This document shows, piece after piece, positions 11,265-19,722 of a stretch of DNA of 64,000 bases (position 1 is the stretch's first letter; every line of letters starts with the position of its first letter). The stretch is taken from assembly GCA_029781035.1 (NCBI GenBank), contig JAKOXK010000070.1, positions 113,169 to 177,168 of the forward strand, in the 5' to 3' direction. The translations under genes were made by a program, and so were the position numbers. The notes under the pieces are model-generated. The model saw only the letters and a list, made by a program, of their open reading frames with translations. It was not told the origin of the DNA and made no database searches. This DNA comes from Armatimonadota bacterium. GTDB taxonomy: Bacteria > Armatimonadota > Fimbriimonadia > Fimbriimonadales > Fimbriimonadaceae.

Positions 11265-12275
11265 TCAGTTCAATGCCACGGTCGTCGACCGACGGTTGCG
11301 GTACCTCTTCAAGAGCGTGTCGCCCAAGGCCTTGAAGGTCGAGACAGCCTTGGCCCGATCCTTCACTGGCAGCGGTACGACAGAACCAGTCGCGATCGCG
11401 CAGGGCAAGGCGTCCGCACCGGTGAACTTCTTCCCGTCAAAGTGCAAGCGAAACAGACAAGTGCTCCCTGGCATCGGCGAAACGAAGTTGCCGAGCGAAT
11501 AGAAGATCGGGTGGCCCGCGTACACCTCTGCACCCTGCAAGACGTGCGGATGAGCACCGAGCACGCAATCGGCTCCTGCCTCGACAAAGGCTCTTCCCAA
11601 TTGCACCTGGTACGGCTTGGGCAAGTTCTGCCTCTCTTCGCCCCAGTGCAGCCAGACCACGACCACATCGGCCTCTGAGCGCGCCTCTGCCACGATGGAC
11701 TTGAGACGCCGCATTTGGGGCTGCTTGATCACGCCTCCGAGGGACAATCCGGCCACACCTGGAGAGTCAGCTGTCGCCATCGAACACTTCCACAGGGCCT
11801 GGTCTGTGACAAACGCTAAGTAGGAAACGAACGCCACCCGAACCCCGCCAGCCGTCTTGACGACCACCGCCCTATCGGCTTGTTCAGCGTTTGGACCGAC
11901 GCCGCACCAGTGAACGCCGACCTTGTCGAGCGAAGCCGTCATTTGCCGCACGCCTGCCCAGCCGTGGTCCATCGCATGGTTGTTGGCCAGTCCGACGAGT
12001 GTCAAGCCCGCGTTAGCGATGAAGGACGCTTGCGCCGGGTTGGCGCTCAAGACGAACTGCTTCTTCGCCTTGAGTTCGTCCGTGCTCTTTCTGGGCGTCG
12101 TTTCCCGGACTGTCGTCAGGGGGATTTCAAGGTTCGCACTTGCTATGTCGGCCGACTTGAGCCAGGATTGGACTCCCCGGAACACGGATTCGCCTGGCTT
12201 GATGGAGTTCAACATGATGTCACCACCCACTGCCAATGACCACGACTGCGAAATGACCGCGAGGCTCAAGAACAT
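11265..12275 (-). CDS. CapA/PgsA-family calcineurin-like metallophosphoesterase
   Basis: The 336-residue protein has a short hydrophobic N-terminus and then the CapA metal-site series in order: GGDIMLN near residue 18, ANLEIPLT, LANNHAMDHG, WLHWGEE, GAHPHVLQGAE and YSLGNFV. CapA/PgsA proteins are tied to poly-gamma-glutamate capsule synthesis, but many relatives act elsewhere and the enzymatic substrate is unknown. No capB or capC neighbours are present, so a capsule role is not supported here. Confidence 0.85.
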   Translation of the reverse strand: MFLSLAVISQSWSLAVGGDIMLNSIKPGESVFRGVQSWLKSADIASANLEIPLTTVRETTPRKSTDELKAKKQFVLSANPAQASFIANAGLTLVGLANNHAMDHGWAGVRQMTASLDKVGVHWCGVGPNAEQADRAVVVKTAGGVRVAFVSYLAFVTDQALWKCSMATADSPGVAGLSLGGVIKQPQMRRLKSIVAEARSEADVVVVWLHWGEERQNLPKPYQVQLGRAFVEAGADCVLGAHPHVLQGAEVYAGHPIFYSLGNFVSPMPGSTCLFRLHFDGKKFTGADALPCAIATGSVVPLPVKDRAKAVSTFKALGDTLLKRYRNRRSTTVALN

Positions 12276-12441
12276 GCTCTACTCAAGGACGGCGCAAGCG
12301 CACAAAACGCACAGGAATTGTCTGTCACCGACGAGTTGCCAGCGTCGCGAACTGTAGAAACTCCAAAAACCCGCAAGATTGCGGAGTCCATCTCCCGACA
12401 CTGTTGTATAGGGGCCATGAAAGGGCCCCAGGAGCAAGACC

Positions 12442-13005
12442 TTGACAATCCGACCAACGTCAGTCCAGCCGTCTGCGGTTTCGCAGACCCAAAGTCCGTT
12501 CCAGAAGGGCCGTGAGGCCTTTGAAAGCCTGGAAAAGGCCATGCAAAGCGGCGACTTGGCTGCCGCTCAAAAGGCATACGCCACGCTCACGTCGCTGCCG
12601 AAACCTGCGAAGACGAGCGGCGGATCAAGCGGTGGCGATCCCGTGGCCGCGTCGATGGACAGCCTCGGCCAAGCCCTGCAATCCGGTGACATGAGTAAGG
12701 CCACCCAGGCGTTCAACTCCATCACGCAAGCCATCAAGTCGCATCACAAACCGCATCCGTGGCAGTCGGGCAGGCCCCGAACTCACAACGGGCAGGTTCC
12801 AAGCCCCACTTCGGGCTCAGGTTCCTTCCCGACGCCCAATCCCGCGTCCATCAGCGCGCCCAGTCGCACCTCGGGCTCGGGCTCAACCACCGGCCCGGAT
12901 CCGGCTTCGATCACGACTCCGAGCCCGACTTCGGGCTCCGACGCGACTCTGAAGCCGCAACCAACATCAGGCTCTAACGGCATTCGAGTCAGCATCGAGG
13001 CGTAG
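12442..13005 (+). CDS. Small helical-repeat protein with Ser/Gly/Pro-rich tail
   Basis: A TTG start at 12442 is supported by AGGAG at 12430-12434. The 187 residues contain two similar helical segments, LEKAMQSGDLAAAQKAYATL (about 30-49) and LGQALQSGDMSKATQAFNSI (about 75-94), evidently an internal duplication. A tail of three roughly 20-residue units follows, each beginning with PSPTSGS or PSRTSGS. There is no signal peptide. The 'ALQSGD' helical repeat occurs in many small bacterial proteins of unknown function, and no function can be assigned. Confidence 0.6.
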   Translation: MTIRPTSVQPSAVSQTQSPFQKGREAFESLEKAMQSGDLAAAQKAYATLTSLPKPAKTSGGSSGGDPVAASMDSLGQALQSGDMSKATQAFNSITQAIKSHHKPHPWQSGRPRTHNGQVPSPTSGSGSFPTPNPASISAPSRTSGSGSTTGPDPASITTPSPTSGSDATLKPQPTSGSNGIRVSIEA

Positions 13006-13012
13006 CCCTCCA

Positions 13013-13095
13013 GAGCCGGTTGGTCTGACGCTATGCATCCGGCATGCTCAGGCAGCGAAGCGTCCGGCGGTAAAGCGCACCGGACCAACCGGCTC
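13013..13095. terminator. 13-bp inverted repeat between convergent genes
   Basis: Arms at 13013-13025 and 13083-13095 are perfectly complementary and enclose 57 bases. It lies between the stop codons of the helical-repeat protein and beta-galactosidase. No T tract is seen, so the terminator role is tentative. Confidence 0.4.
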
Positions 13096-13117
13096 ATCCT
13101 CTGGATTGGCTTCCCAA

Positions 13118-14905
13118 CTACTCGAGCGTCTCGAAGCCCCGCATCTCGCCGTTGCCCGTTTTGAGCAGGTCGAACACGATGACGATGTTCTGCCCCGCCT
13201 TTAGCCACGTCGCCGGGCAATAGAGCCTGTGCTGCGGCCCGATCTCCCAGTACCTGCCGAGATTGTGTCCGTTGACCCAAACGACTCCCTTCTTGAACTG
13301 TGACATGTCGAGATAAGTGTCCGCTGGCGCTGCGAGCTCAAAACTCCCTCCGAAGCAGTGTCCGGGTTGTGCGGCCCGTGCGGGGATGTCACTCCCCACA
13401 GGCGGCCCGTCCATGGGCAGCGGATAGCACTCCCAATCCATGAGCGTCATGCCGTTCAGAGTCACACGGTCCGTGATGCCCTTGCGGTCGATCATGGTCG
13501 AAGCAAAGTTGATGCGCCCCATTCCTTCGACCAAGATGTCCAAGACCGGCTCCTTGGACTTTGACGCTGGCAAGTCGATGCTCATCTTGCCTTCGCGCCG
13601 GTCCATCGTTCCAACAAACTCGCCGTCCACATACACCGTCGCGAAGTCGTGCAACTCCTTGACGTCCAGGTGCCCGCTCTTGTGGCCGATGAGGCGTGTC
13701 CGGTAGAGCATGAAGCCATGGTCTTGTCCCAACGCCTCAAAGGGCTTGGGTTGCGGAGACATGATCGGCTTCGGGAGTTTCTCAAGAACCGAGGCCCATT
13801 GCTTCATCTCGAACGGCGGCACCGTCACGGCCGGGATGGGATCCGGGATCGCCGGCGGCGTCTGGCCCGTCTCGTGAGCGATCAGGTCGCGCAGGGCCAT
13901 GTACTTCGGGGTCGCTCGACCTTGCTCGGTGATGGGTGCGTCGTAGTCGTAGCTCGTGACGTCGGGTTCATAGCCGTGCCCGCCTGAGTTGGCGCCCGCC
14001 CACCAGCCAAAGTTCGTTCCACCGTGGACCATGTAGAGGCTGAAGCCCTTCTTGTTCTCCAGCAGCCACTTGACCGCACCCACGATCCCGTCAGTACCGA
14101 CTCTCGCCCACTTCTCGCCCCAGTGTGTCAGCCAGCCGGGGTATGTCTCACTGCTGAAGACGGGGACGCCCGGATTCATCTTCCTGGCGACCGCATAGGC
14201 GTCGTTGCTCTCTCCCGGATCGAGCCCGACCGCCGCGCCAGGCAGCGAACCCGCCTCCAACATGTACGTCGTGGCCCCGTCGCTGGTGGTGAAGGGCCCA
14301 TCGATGCCGTTCTTGATCCACTGGTCGCGCACCCATTCCATGTAGGCGCGGTCGTTCCCATAGCTGCCGTATTCGTTCTCACACTGCACCATCAGGATCG
14401 GGCCCCCGTTGGCGACCATCTGCGGCTTGACGACCTTCGCTAGGGCAGCCAAGTACTTGCCTGCGGCAGCGGTGTAGCGGGGATCCATGCACCGGACCTT
14501 CAGGTCCGGATACTTCAGCAGGTAGCTGGGGATGCCACCGAAGTCCCATTCGCCACAGCAATAAGGCCCCGGCCGAAGGATGACCCACATCCCCTCTTCC
14601 TGGGCGATCCGGAAGAAGCGGGCCAGGTCGTGGTCGGGCGATTTGAAGTCGTACTTCCCTTCTTCGGGCTCATGAAAGTTCCAGAAGACGTAGCACGACA
14701 GCGTGTTCAGCCCCATGGCCTTTGCCATCTGGATGCGCTGACGCCAGTACTCCGGAGGAATGCGGGCCGGGTGCATCTCTCCCGCCATGATCGTGAAGGG
14801 CTTGCCGTCGAGGAGGAAGTCCTCGGTGCCCAGCTTAAAGGTGTGCTTGGCTTGCACCGAGGCAAGACCGAGGAGCAGCGGTACCAGGAGGGACGCCAGT
14901 TGCAT
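13118..14905 (-). CDS. Exported beta-galactosidase, glycoside hydrolase family 35
   Basis: The protein cleaves terminal beta-galactose from glycans. Residues 1-19 are a signal peptide. The GH35 TIM barrel begins with FLLDGKPFTIMAGEMHPARI, continues through YVFWNFHEP and ILRPGPYCCGEWDFGG, and has the acid/base glutamate in QCENEYGSYG (about 173-178) and the nucleophile in SSETYPGW (about 254). MVHGGTNFGWWAGAN follows. C-terminal beta-sandwich (jelly-roll) domains include VWVNGHNLGRYWEIGPQ. Its 595 residues are normal for the family. It is likely part of plant or mucin polysaccharide breakdown, together with the CE6 esterase at 17298. Confidence 0.95.
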   Translation of the reverse strand: MQLASLLVPLLLGLASVQAKHTFKLGTEDFLLDGKPFTIMAGEMHPARIPPEYWRQRIQMAKAMGLNTLSCYVFWNFHEPEEGKYDFKSPDHDLARFFRIAQEEGMWVILRPGPYCCGEWDFGGIPSYLLKYPDLKVRCMDPRYTAAAGKYLAALAKVVKPQMVANGGPILMVQCENEYGSYGNDRAYMEWVRDQWIKNGIDGPFTTSDGATTYMLEAGSLPGAAVGLDPGESNDAYAVARKMNPGVPVFSSETYPGWLTHWGEKWARVGTDGIVGAVKWLLENKKGFSLYMVHGGTNFGWWAGANSGGHGYEPDVTSYDYDAPITEQGRATPKYMALRDLIAHETGQTPPAIPDPIPAVTVPPFEMKQWASVLEKLPKPIMSPQPKPFEALGQDHGFMLYRTRLIGHKSGHLDVKELHDFATVYVDGEFVGTMDRREGKMSIDLPASKSKEPVLDILVEGMGRINFASTMIDRKGITDRVTLNGMTLMDWECYPLPMDGPPVGSDIPARAAQPGHCFGGSFELAAPADTYLDMSQFKKGVVWVNGHNLGRYWEIGPQHRLYCPATWLKAGQNIVIVFDLLKTGNGEMRGFETLE

Positions 14906-14911
14906 GCGGCT

Positions 14912-14917
14912 AGGTTA
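14912..14917 (-). promoter_or_regulatory. -10 box TAACCT six bases before the GH35 start
   Basis: On the minus strand TAACCT is followed by exactly six bases and then the ATG at 14905. No Shine-Dalgarno sequence fits in that gap, so the transcript would start at or next to the start codon (leaderless). Confidence 0.45.
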
Positions 14918-15013
14918 CCGGGGACCACTCCCGGCTTGCGGCGTGGCTGGAAAGCAGAGGACGTGTGACCCCCGCACCGCCAAGCCGGGCCATGGCTCTC
15001 CACTTCGGGCTCT

Positions 15014-15346
15014 TCAGTTCGCCGCCGGACTGTGGTGGCCTCGGACTAGCGCAAGGAAGGTCGCCGCCGCCGCGTACACGGTAGCGACCTTGGCAGTCCG
15101 GTGCCAGAACTCGGGCCAGGGGCTGTCGAAGATGTGCGGATAGGCTTCACGGAAGAGTTGGTCCATCCGGCGCTCGTCGTAGTCTAGCGAGCCGGGCAGG
15201 GTCGGCGCCGCGTGGTTCATCCAGTGGATGCCCCAGGCCTCCTTCACTCTGTCGTACACCTGGTCAGGCACGAACCACGCGTCTAGCAGGATCCAGATCG
15301 CGAAGGGTATCGCCAGCAGGAAGAATGGGCGGATCTTCGCCTTCAC
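15014..15346 (-). CDS. Small membrane protein of unknown function
   Basis: The start is set at GTG 15346, six bases after a perfect TATAAT, giving 110 residues beginning M-K-A-K-I-R. A longer frame from 15379 would place the promoter inside the gene. There is one membrane helix at about 8-24 (FFLLAIPFAIWILLDAWF), a soluble middle rich in aromatic residues and histidine, and a second hydrophobic stretch near the C-terminus (VATVYAAAATFLALV). No family is recognised. Confidence 0.55.
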   Translation of the reverse strand: MKAKIRPFFLLAIPFAIWILLDAWFVPDQVYDRVKEAWGIHWMNHAAPTLPGSLDYDERRMDQLFREAYPHIFDSPWPEFWHRTAKVATVYAAAATFLALVRGHHSPAAN

Positions 15347-15352
15347 GGGAGA

Positions 15353-15358
15353 ATTATA
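15353..15358 (-). promoter_or_regulatory. -10 box TATAAT six bases before a GTG start
   Basis: This is a perfect consensus -10 box with six bases to the GTG at 15346. It is the clearest leaderless-type promoter in the window and fixes the start of the gene. Confidence 0.6.
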
Positions 15359-15402
15359 CGGGGCCAGGCCCAGGAGCACCTTCTGTTGGGTGGCGTGGTT
15401 CT

Positions 15403-15441
15403 GGCCTTCGTGAGTTTCAGATCCTTGGGGTCTGGGCGGCC
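15403..15441 (+). repeat. 39-bp direct repeat, copy 1
   Basis: This copy matches 15831-15869 at 38 of 39 positions, with a spacing of 428 bp. The two copies bracket the 21-bp minisatellite. No transposase, target duplication or terminal inverted repeat is seen. Confidence 0.85.
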
Positions 15442-15570
15442 ACAGCCATGTCCGAAGGACTCTAACGGGGAGATTGGAGGGCGAGCGTCCCCGCGATCCG
15501 TGTCCATGTCTCGGGATGCAGGCGCAGGGCGATCAACGGACACAGCCGCGCGGCGCGGGGACGGGGAGAA

Positions 15571-15738
15571 AACCGGGAAAGACAAGAAGGAAACCCGTAC
15601 GGGCAAGAAGAAAATCCGCACGGACAAGAACAAAACCCATACGGCAAGGAAAAAAATCCGTACGGACAAGAACAAAACCCGTACGGACAAGAACAAAACC
15701 CGTACGACAAGGGACAAATCCCGCACGCTAAGGCGCAC
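15571..15738 (+). repeat. 21-bp tandem repeat (minisatellite), about eight units
   Basis: Units of exactly 21 bp run from 15571, of the form AACCCGTACGGACAAGAACA plus A. The six central units (15592-15717) are well conserved and the first and last are decayed. There are no spacers, so it is not a CRISPR array. Because 21 is a multiple of three, all frames stay open and would encode heptads such as KTRTDKN, but no start signal or homologous protein supports translation. The 15347-16006 stretch otherwise holds only the direct repeats and the helicase promoter region. Confidence 0.85.
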
Positions 15739-15830
15739 CTCTCGCCGGGCGGCATCGGAGCCGTGTGCTGGTCTGGCAAGGCGACTGGTGGCCTGGCTAA
15801 GAGTCACCTCCCGGTGGGGGGCATGCTTAT

Positions 15831-15869
15831 GGCCCTCGTGAGTTTCAGATCCTTGGGGTCTGGGCGGCC
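15831..15869 (+). repeat. 39-bp direct repeat, copy 2
   Basis: Second copy of the element at 15403-15441, with one mismatch (T to C near the 5' end). It lies about 140 bp before the helicase gene. Confidence 0.85.
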
Positions 15870-16006
15870 CGTAGGCGCCGGGAGCGCCCGACAGACAGTC
15901 GGTGCGCCCCAAAAGGTTCGGCCGTTCGGGAATGGCGGGTGCACGGCAGACAGACCTGCCATAATGCAAGCAGCCCAGGGCCGAGTCTTGCGCCCGGGCT
16001 TCTTTT

Positions 16007-17176
16007 ATGCCTTCCCCCAACAAACCCGTCGGGTTCAACCAGTTGAACCTCTCACCTGCCGTGCTGCGCCAAGTCGAGCGGTTAGGCTTCACCGTGCCCA
16101 CACCCATCCAGCGTGAGGCCATCCCCGTCGCGGTCAGTGGCCGCGATCTTGTCGGCATCGCCCAGACCGGCACCGGCAAGACCATCGCCTTTTGCGCACC
16201 CATGGCGGCGCGCCTCCAGGGCGGCCAGTTCGGAATCGTCCTCGCTCCCACCCGCGAGCTAGCAATCCAGATCGATGAGACCCTCCACAAGCTTCAAGTC
16301 AAGACGGCCCTGCTGATCGGCGGCGCGCCGATGGCAAAGCAGGTCGGCCAACTCAGAGCGCGACCGACGGTCGTCGTGGCCACGCCCGGCAGGCTGATCG
16401 ACCATATGCAGCAGAAGACCGTCGATCTCCGCCGGACTGCCATTGTGGTTCTGGACGAGGCCGACCGCATGCTCGACATGGGCTTTGCCGCGGCGATCAA
16501 GCGCATCCTCGACCAGACCCCGGAACAGCGCCAGACGATGCTCTTCTCCGCTACGATGCCCAAGGCCATCGCCGAAATGGCCGACCACTATCTACGCAAA
16601 CCGGTACGTGTAGAAGTCGAGCGTCCTGGCACCGTCGTGACCGCGATCCAACAGGAGCTGGTGGTCGTCCCCAAGGATGAGAAGCCGGCCATGCTTCGCG
16701 AACTGCTGCAAGGCAACAAGGGCTCTGTGCTGGTCTTTGCGAGGACGCGCCACGGGGCGCGCAAGCTCGCGCGGGACGTGCGCATCCAGGGCCACACCGC
16801 GGCCGAGTTGCACTCCGACCGCACCCTGAACCAGCGCAAGGCCGCCCTCCACAGCTTCAAGACCGGCATGGCCCGCGTCCTCGTGGCGACCGACATCGCC
16901 GCCCGCGGAATCGACGTCAAGGAGATCTCGCTGGTTTTGAACTACGACGTGCCCGAGAACCCCGAAGACTATATCCACCGCATCGGCCGCACGGGCCGGG
17001 CGGGCGCCCCGGGCCGCGCAATCACGATCGCGACTCCAGAGCAGCACCAAGACGTGCGCGACATCGAACGGCTGCTCCAAGCTTCGATCCCGGTGACGCG
17101 GGTTGCCACGCCTGCCACCGCGGCCGAGCCGAGGGCCGAGCGTCCAGCCCGCCGTATGTGCCGTCGCCGGCGATAA
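16007..17176 (+). CDS. DEAD-box ATP-dependent RNA helicase
   Basis: The protein unwinds RNA duplexes in ribosome assembly, mRNA decay or cold adaptation. All family motifs are visible in order: the Q motif (GFTVPTPIQREAIPVAVSGRD region), AQTGTGKT (about 48-55), PTRELA, TPGR, VLDEADRML, SAT, FARTRHGARKLA, ATDIAARGID and HRIGRTGR. It has 389 residues, so it consists of the two RecA domains with only a short basic tail and no extra RNA-binding domain. A -10-like CATAAT lies at about 15959, leaving a leader of some 40 bases. Confidence 0.95.
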   Translation: MPSPNKPVGFNQLNLSPAVLRQVERLGFTVPTPIQREAIPVAVSGRDLVGIAQTGTGKTIAFCAPMAARLQGGQFGIVLAPTRELAIQIDETLHKLQVKTALLIGGAPMAKQVGQLRARPTVVVATPGRLIDHMQQKTVDLRRTAIVVLDEADRMLDMGFAAAIKRILDQTPEQRQTMLFSATMPKAIAEMADHYLRKPVRVEVERPGTVVTAIQQELVVVPKDEKPAMLRELLQGNKGSVLVFARTRHGARKLARDVRIQGHTAAELHSDRTLNQRKAALHSFKTGMARVLVATDIAARGIDVKEISLVLNYDVPENPEDYIHRIGRTGRAGAPGRAITIATPEQHQDVRDIERLLQASIPVTRVATPATAAEPRAERPARRMCRRRR

Positions 17177-17297
17177 GGGGCCGGGTTCTCGCGAGATTCC
17201 GTCTACTCACTCAGTGAGCCGCCGGTAAGCGATGGGCCCGTATGCGATCCCGGGATTGGGCACGCAAGCAACGATGGCCCGGACTGGTCCAATCCTG

Positions 17298-18290
17298 TCA
17301 GCGCCGACCAGTCAACCGCTTCATCGCGTCGCCCATCGCTTCACCGATCAACACATAGGTCTCGGCGTTTGTGTTCCAGTGGTAACCCTGGCCGGTCGGC
17401 GAGTCCTCGGCGGGCCGCCAGAATGCGCGAGTTCCGACAAATGCGACGTTCCCTTTGAACTCGGGCCGCGCAGCGACCGCCGCCTGGGCGTTCATGAGTT
17501 CCAGGGCTCTGGCGTCCTTTTCAGCTTGGCCCCCCATTCCAGTCTCGGCGATGACGAACGGGAGCTTCGGAGCACCGAGGTCTTTGCGCATGTCTCGGAT
17601 GAAGCAGGCCATGTTGCTTTCATACTCGCGCGTGAAGTCCTCGTTGATGCGGTCGTTCCACCCCTGGTGCCACGCGAAACCGGACAGCACGTACTTCCCA
17701 TCGGATCCGGGAACGAGGTCTTTGATGTCGGCGAGTGCCGCTTTGACCAATGCGACTGTGGCCCGGTAGTACTTTCCAACGATCGTTGGATCCTGCGCGA
17801 TCGCGGCGTCGTTCTTCGCGCCCAAAGAGTAAGGCACCTTCCCTGCGCTTGGCGGACGAAAGTCGACAGCCAGGCTCTTACCGCCCCAAGCACACTTGAT
17901 GAGCAGTACCGGTTCTTTGATCGCGTCACCCATGACCCAGCCAAAGCCGAGTTCGGGGCCGATCAAGTCACGGTTAGCGCCAAAGCCGGCGCTGAGCGGG
18001 CCCCTTCGATCCAGGTAAGAGATCCAAACGTCCTCTCGCTGGCGCCAGTTTCCTTTCGAGTCGACGAAGCGGGCAAAACGTTTCGCACTGGCCGGATCTT
18101 TGACGAGGAACTCGAGCGAGCCCTTCCCGCCATTGCGCTTGGGGTCTTCGGCGATGAACCCGTGTCCCTCCATGTTTGACTGGCCGGCCAAAACGAACAC
18201 GCGGACGGGCCCGTTCGGAGAGGCGCCCAAACTCAGGACGGAAAGAAGCGACAGCGAGACAACCGCCCAAAACCGACGTGCGTATCCCAT
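17298..18290 (-). CDS. Exported carbohydrate esterase family 6 (SASA domain) protein
   Basis: Start at ATG 18290, six bases after CAGAAT, giving 330 residues that begin with the signal peptide MGYARRFWAVVSLSLLSVLS. An upstream in-frame GTG at 18305 overlaps the promoter. Motifs of sialate O-acetylesterase/acetylxylan esterase enzymes are present: the serine block VFVLAGQSNMEGHG, KCAWGGKSL and FAWHQGWND, the last carrying the histidine and aspartate. It removes acetyl groups from xylan or similar glycans and probably works with the GH35 enzyme. Confidence 0.85.
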   Translation of the reverse strand: MGYARRFWAVVSLSLLSVLSLGASPNGPVRVFVLAGQSNMEGHGFIAEDPKRNGGKGSLEFLVKDPASAKRFARFVDSKGNWRQREDVWISYLDRRGPLSAGFGANRDLIGPELGFGWVMGDAIKEPVLLIKCAWGGKSLAVDFRPPSAGKVPYSLGAKNDAAIAQDPTIVGKYYRATVALVKAALADIKDLVPGSDGKYVLSGFAWHQGWNDRINEDFTREYESNMACFIRDMRKDLGAPKLPFVIAETGMGGQAEKDARALELMNAQAAVAARPEFKGNVAFVGTRAFWRPAEDSPTGQGYHWNTNAETYVLIGEAMGDAMKRLTGRR

Positions 18291-18296
18291 GCCGAT

Positions 18297-18302
18297 ATTC
18301 TG
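18297..18302 (-). promoter_or_regulatory. -10 box CAGAAT six bases before the CE6 start
   Basis: CAGAAT on the minus strand is followed by six bases and the ATG at 18290. It has the same geometry as the boxes before the genes starting at 14905, 15346 and 34830. Confidence 0.4.
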
Positions 18303-18503
18303 CACTCGGAACCCTGTGCCATGGCAACTTCGTGCTGAGAGCTGCCGTGCGACCGCAGCGCCGAATTCCCTATGCCAGCATTAGAATCGTCAGATGTCGG
18401 GGCGCCCTCTTGTGCCGACACCAGCGCCACTGGCTACGATGGCGGTGGCCCACCAAAGAGCTGGCGAGACACTCTGCCAAGCACCGTGTGGCCGGAACCA
18501 AAC

Positions 18504-18929
18504 ATGCGAAAAGTCATCAGTCTCGTCCTCGGGCTCTCCTTGTTGGGCGCCCTCAGTGTCTCGGCCGTCGCGCAAACGAGCAAGGCTCCCAAGCACGCGA
18601 CCACGTCGACAGTCAAACCCAAAGTGGTGGTGGTCACCGCCCATAAGCTGTCGGGCTTCGTCAAGGGTGACGCCAAGGGAACTTCCTTTGTCTTGGGCGC
18701 CAAGGGTGGCCCTTACAACGTGGACGCCAAGGGTGCCAAATGCACGAACAAGGGCAAGTTCACCAGTGTAGGCAGCCTGAAAGGCGGAGACGGCGTCACC
18801 GTGACCGGCACCGTCAATGGCAAGAACGTCAAGGCGACTGAGGTCAAGGTCACGAGCCTCAAGAGCGCCAAGTCAAGCTCGGCCAAGGCCACATCGATCA
18901 AACCGACGACTCCGACGAAAAAGAAGTAG
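18504..18929 (+). CDS. Small exported protein with DUF5666-like OB-fold
   Basis: The ATG at 18504 begins a clear signal peptide (MRKVISLVLGLSLLGALSVS, cut near AVAQ). The roughly 120-residue mature protein has a beta-rich core (LSGFVKGDAKGTSFVLGAKG, then GDGVTVTGTVNGKNVKA) of the DUF5666/OB-fold type and a Lys/Ser/Thr-rich tail. The function is unknown. A TAGAAT box at 18382-18387 probably drives it with a leader of about 110 bases. The ATG six bases after that box (18394) is in another frame. Confidence 0.65.
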   Translation: MRKVISLVLGLSLLGALSVSAVAQTSKAPKHATTSTVKPKVVVVTAHKLSGFVKGDAKGTSFVLGAKGGPYNVDAKGAKCTNKGKFTSVGSLKGGDGVTVTGTVNGKNVKATEVKVTSLKSAKSSSAKATSIKPTTPTKKK

Positions 18930-18943
18930 TCGGCGATTCCAAG

Positions 18944-18973
18944 GGTGGGCGGGAGTTTTCGTTCCCGTCCACC
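18944..18973 (+). terminator. Rho-independent-like terminator
   Basis: An 11-bp stem with one G-U pair (18944-18954 with 18963-18973) and an 8-base loop lies 14 bases after the stop codon of the exported protein. There is no T run after it. Confidence 0.45.
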
Positions 18974-19722
18974 TGGGTTCAGACCTTACCGCGGTTCGAA
19001 TCGAAAGGCTCGATCCACCCACCCCGCCGCCACGCCTTGTCACGGCTCTCGCGCCAAGTACTGAGCAAGTCCTGGGTCGGGAGCCCAAGGGTGACTTTGC
19101 CAAGTCAGAGGTGTGCGGCAAGCGGCAACATAGGTCACCCTTGCCAACCGACGTGGGTCACCGCGCGTTAGTCGTCTTTGTCATCGTTCGGGTACCAGTC
19201 GAGGTCCCAGAGCACGACGATCGGCAGGGTGCCGCACCCAAGGGCCCATCGCCTGACACGCACGGCCGACCTTCCTCCGGAACCGCGAACCGCATAGTAC
19301 CAGGCTCACCGCCTGACGGTTTGTAGGATCATTCAGCGGCTTGGCCTGGTGCCCCGGTCTGGCCACAATTGGCCCGGCTCGGTGAATGGCCGGGGACAAT
19401 GGGATGGGTTTTGCATCTCTCACCCCGGTTCGAAGAACATCTCAGCTCCCGTGGGCGTGTCCCGAGTCGTAGTGCGTCCGTCGCTGGCATGCCCCAATGC
19501 TCATTGGGCGGTGATACCACGCTGAGAGAGGGGCAGAGCCCAAAGAAGACCTTAACGTCATGTCTCTCTCGACACGGTTGCGGCCTTACCTACGTATAGG
19601 GAAGAGAGAATCATTCAATGCCATCGTGGCAAGTATTGCCCGCCAGAAAGCAGCACATCGATAAGTCCAACGTCTGCGTTCCGGTGGGTTACGCACCTCA
19701 TGCAGAGGATCTATAGAAGACC
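18974..19722. other. About 750 bp without a recognisable gene
   Basis: Only short ORFs with shadow-like composition occur on either strand. A 9-bp inverted repeat (19087-19095 with 19134-19142) is the only structure noted. From about 19600 the base composition becomes more AT-rich, leading into the atypical gene at 19723. No tRNA, IS end or conserved protein remnant was recognised. Confidence 0.5.

Noticed and set aside
15571..15738. CRISPR array
   Set aside because: Units are contiguous with no unique spacers, and no cas genes are in the window.
15386..15841. Plus-strand ORF of 151 codons through the 21-bp repeats
   Set aside because: Its openness follows from a repeat length divisible by three. 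It begins in the direct repeat region, has no ribosome binding site and no protein-like sequence outside the heptads. Kept as a repeat, not a gene.
19087..19142. 9-bp inverted repeat as an insertion sequence end
   Set aside because: The arms are only 38 bp apart, there is no transposase remnant and no target duplication. Best regarded as a chance hairpin or terminator remnant.
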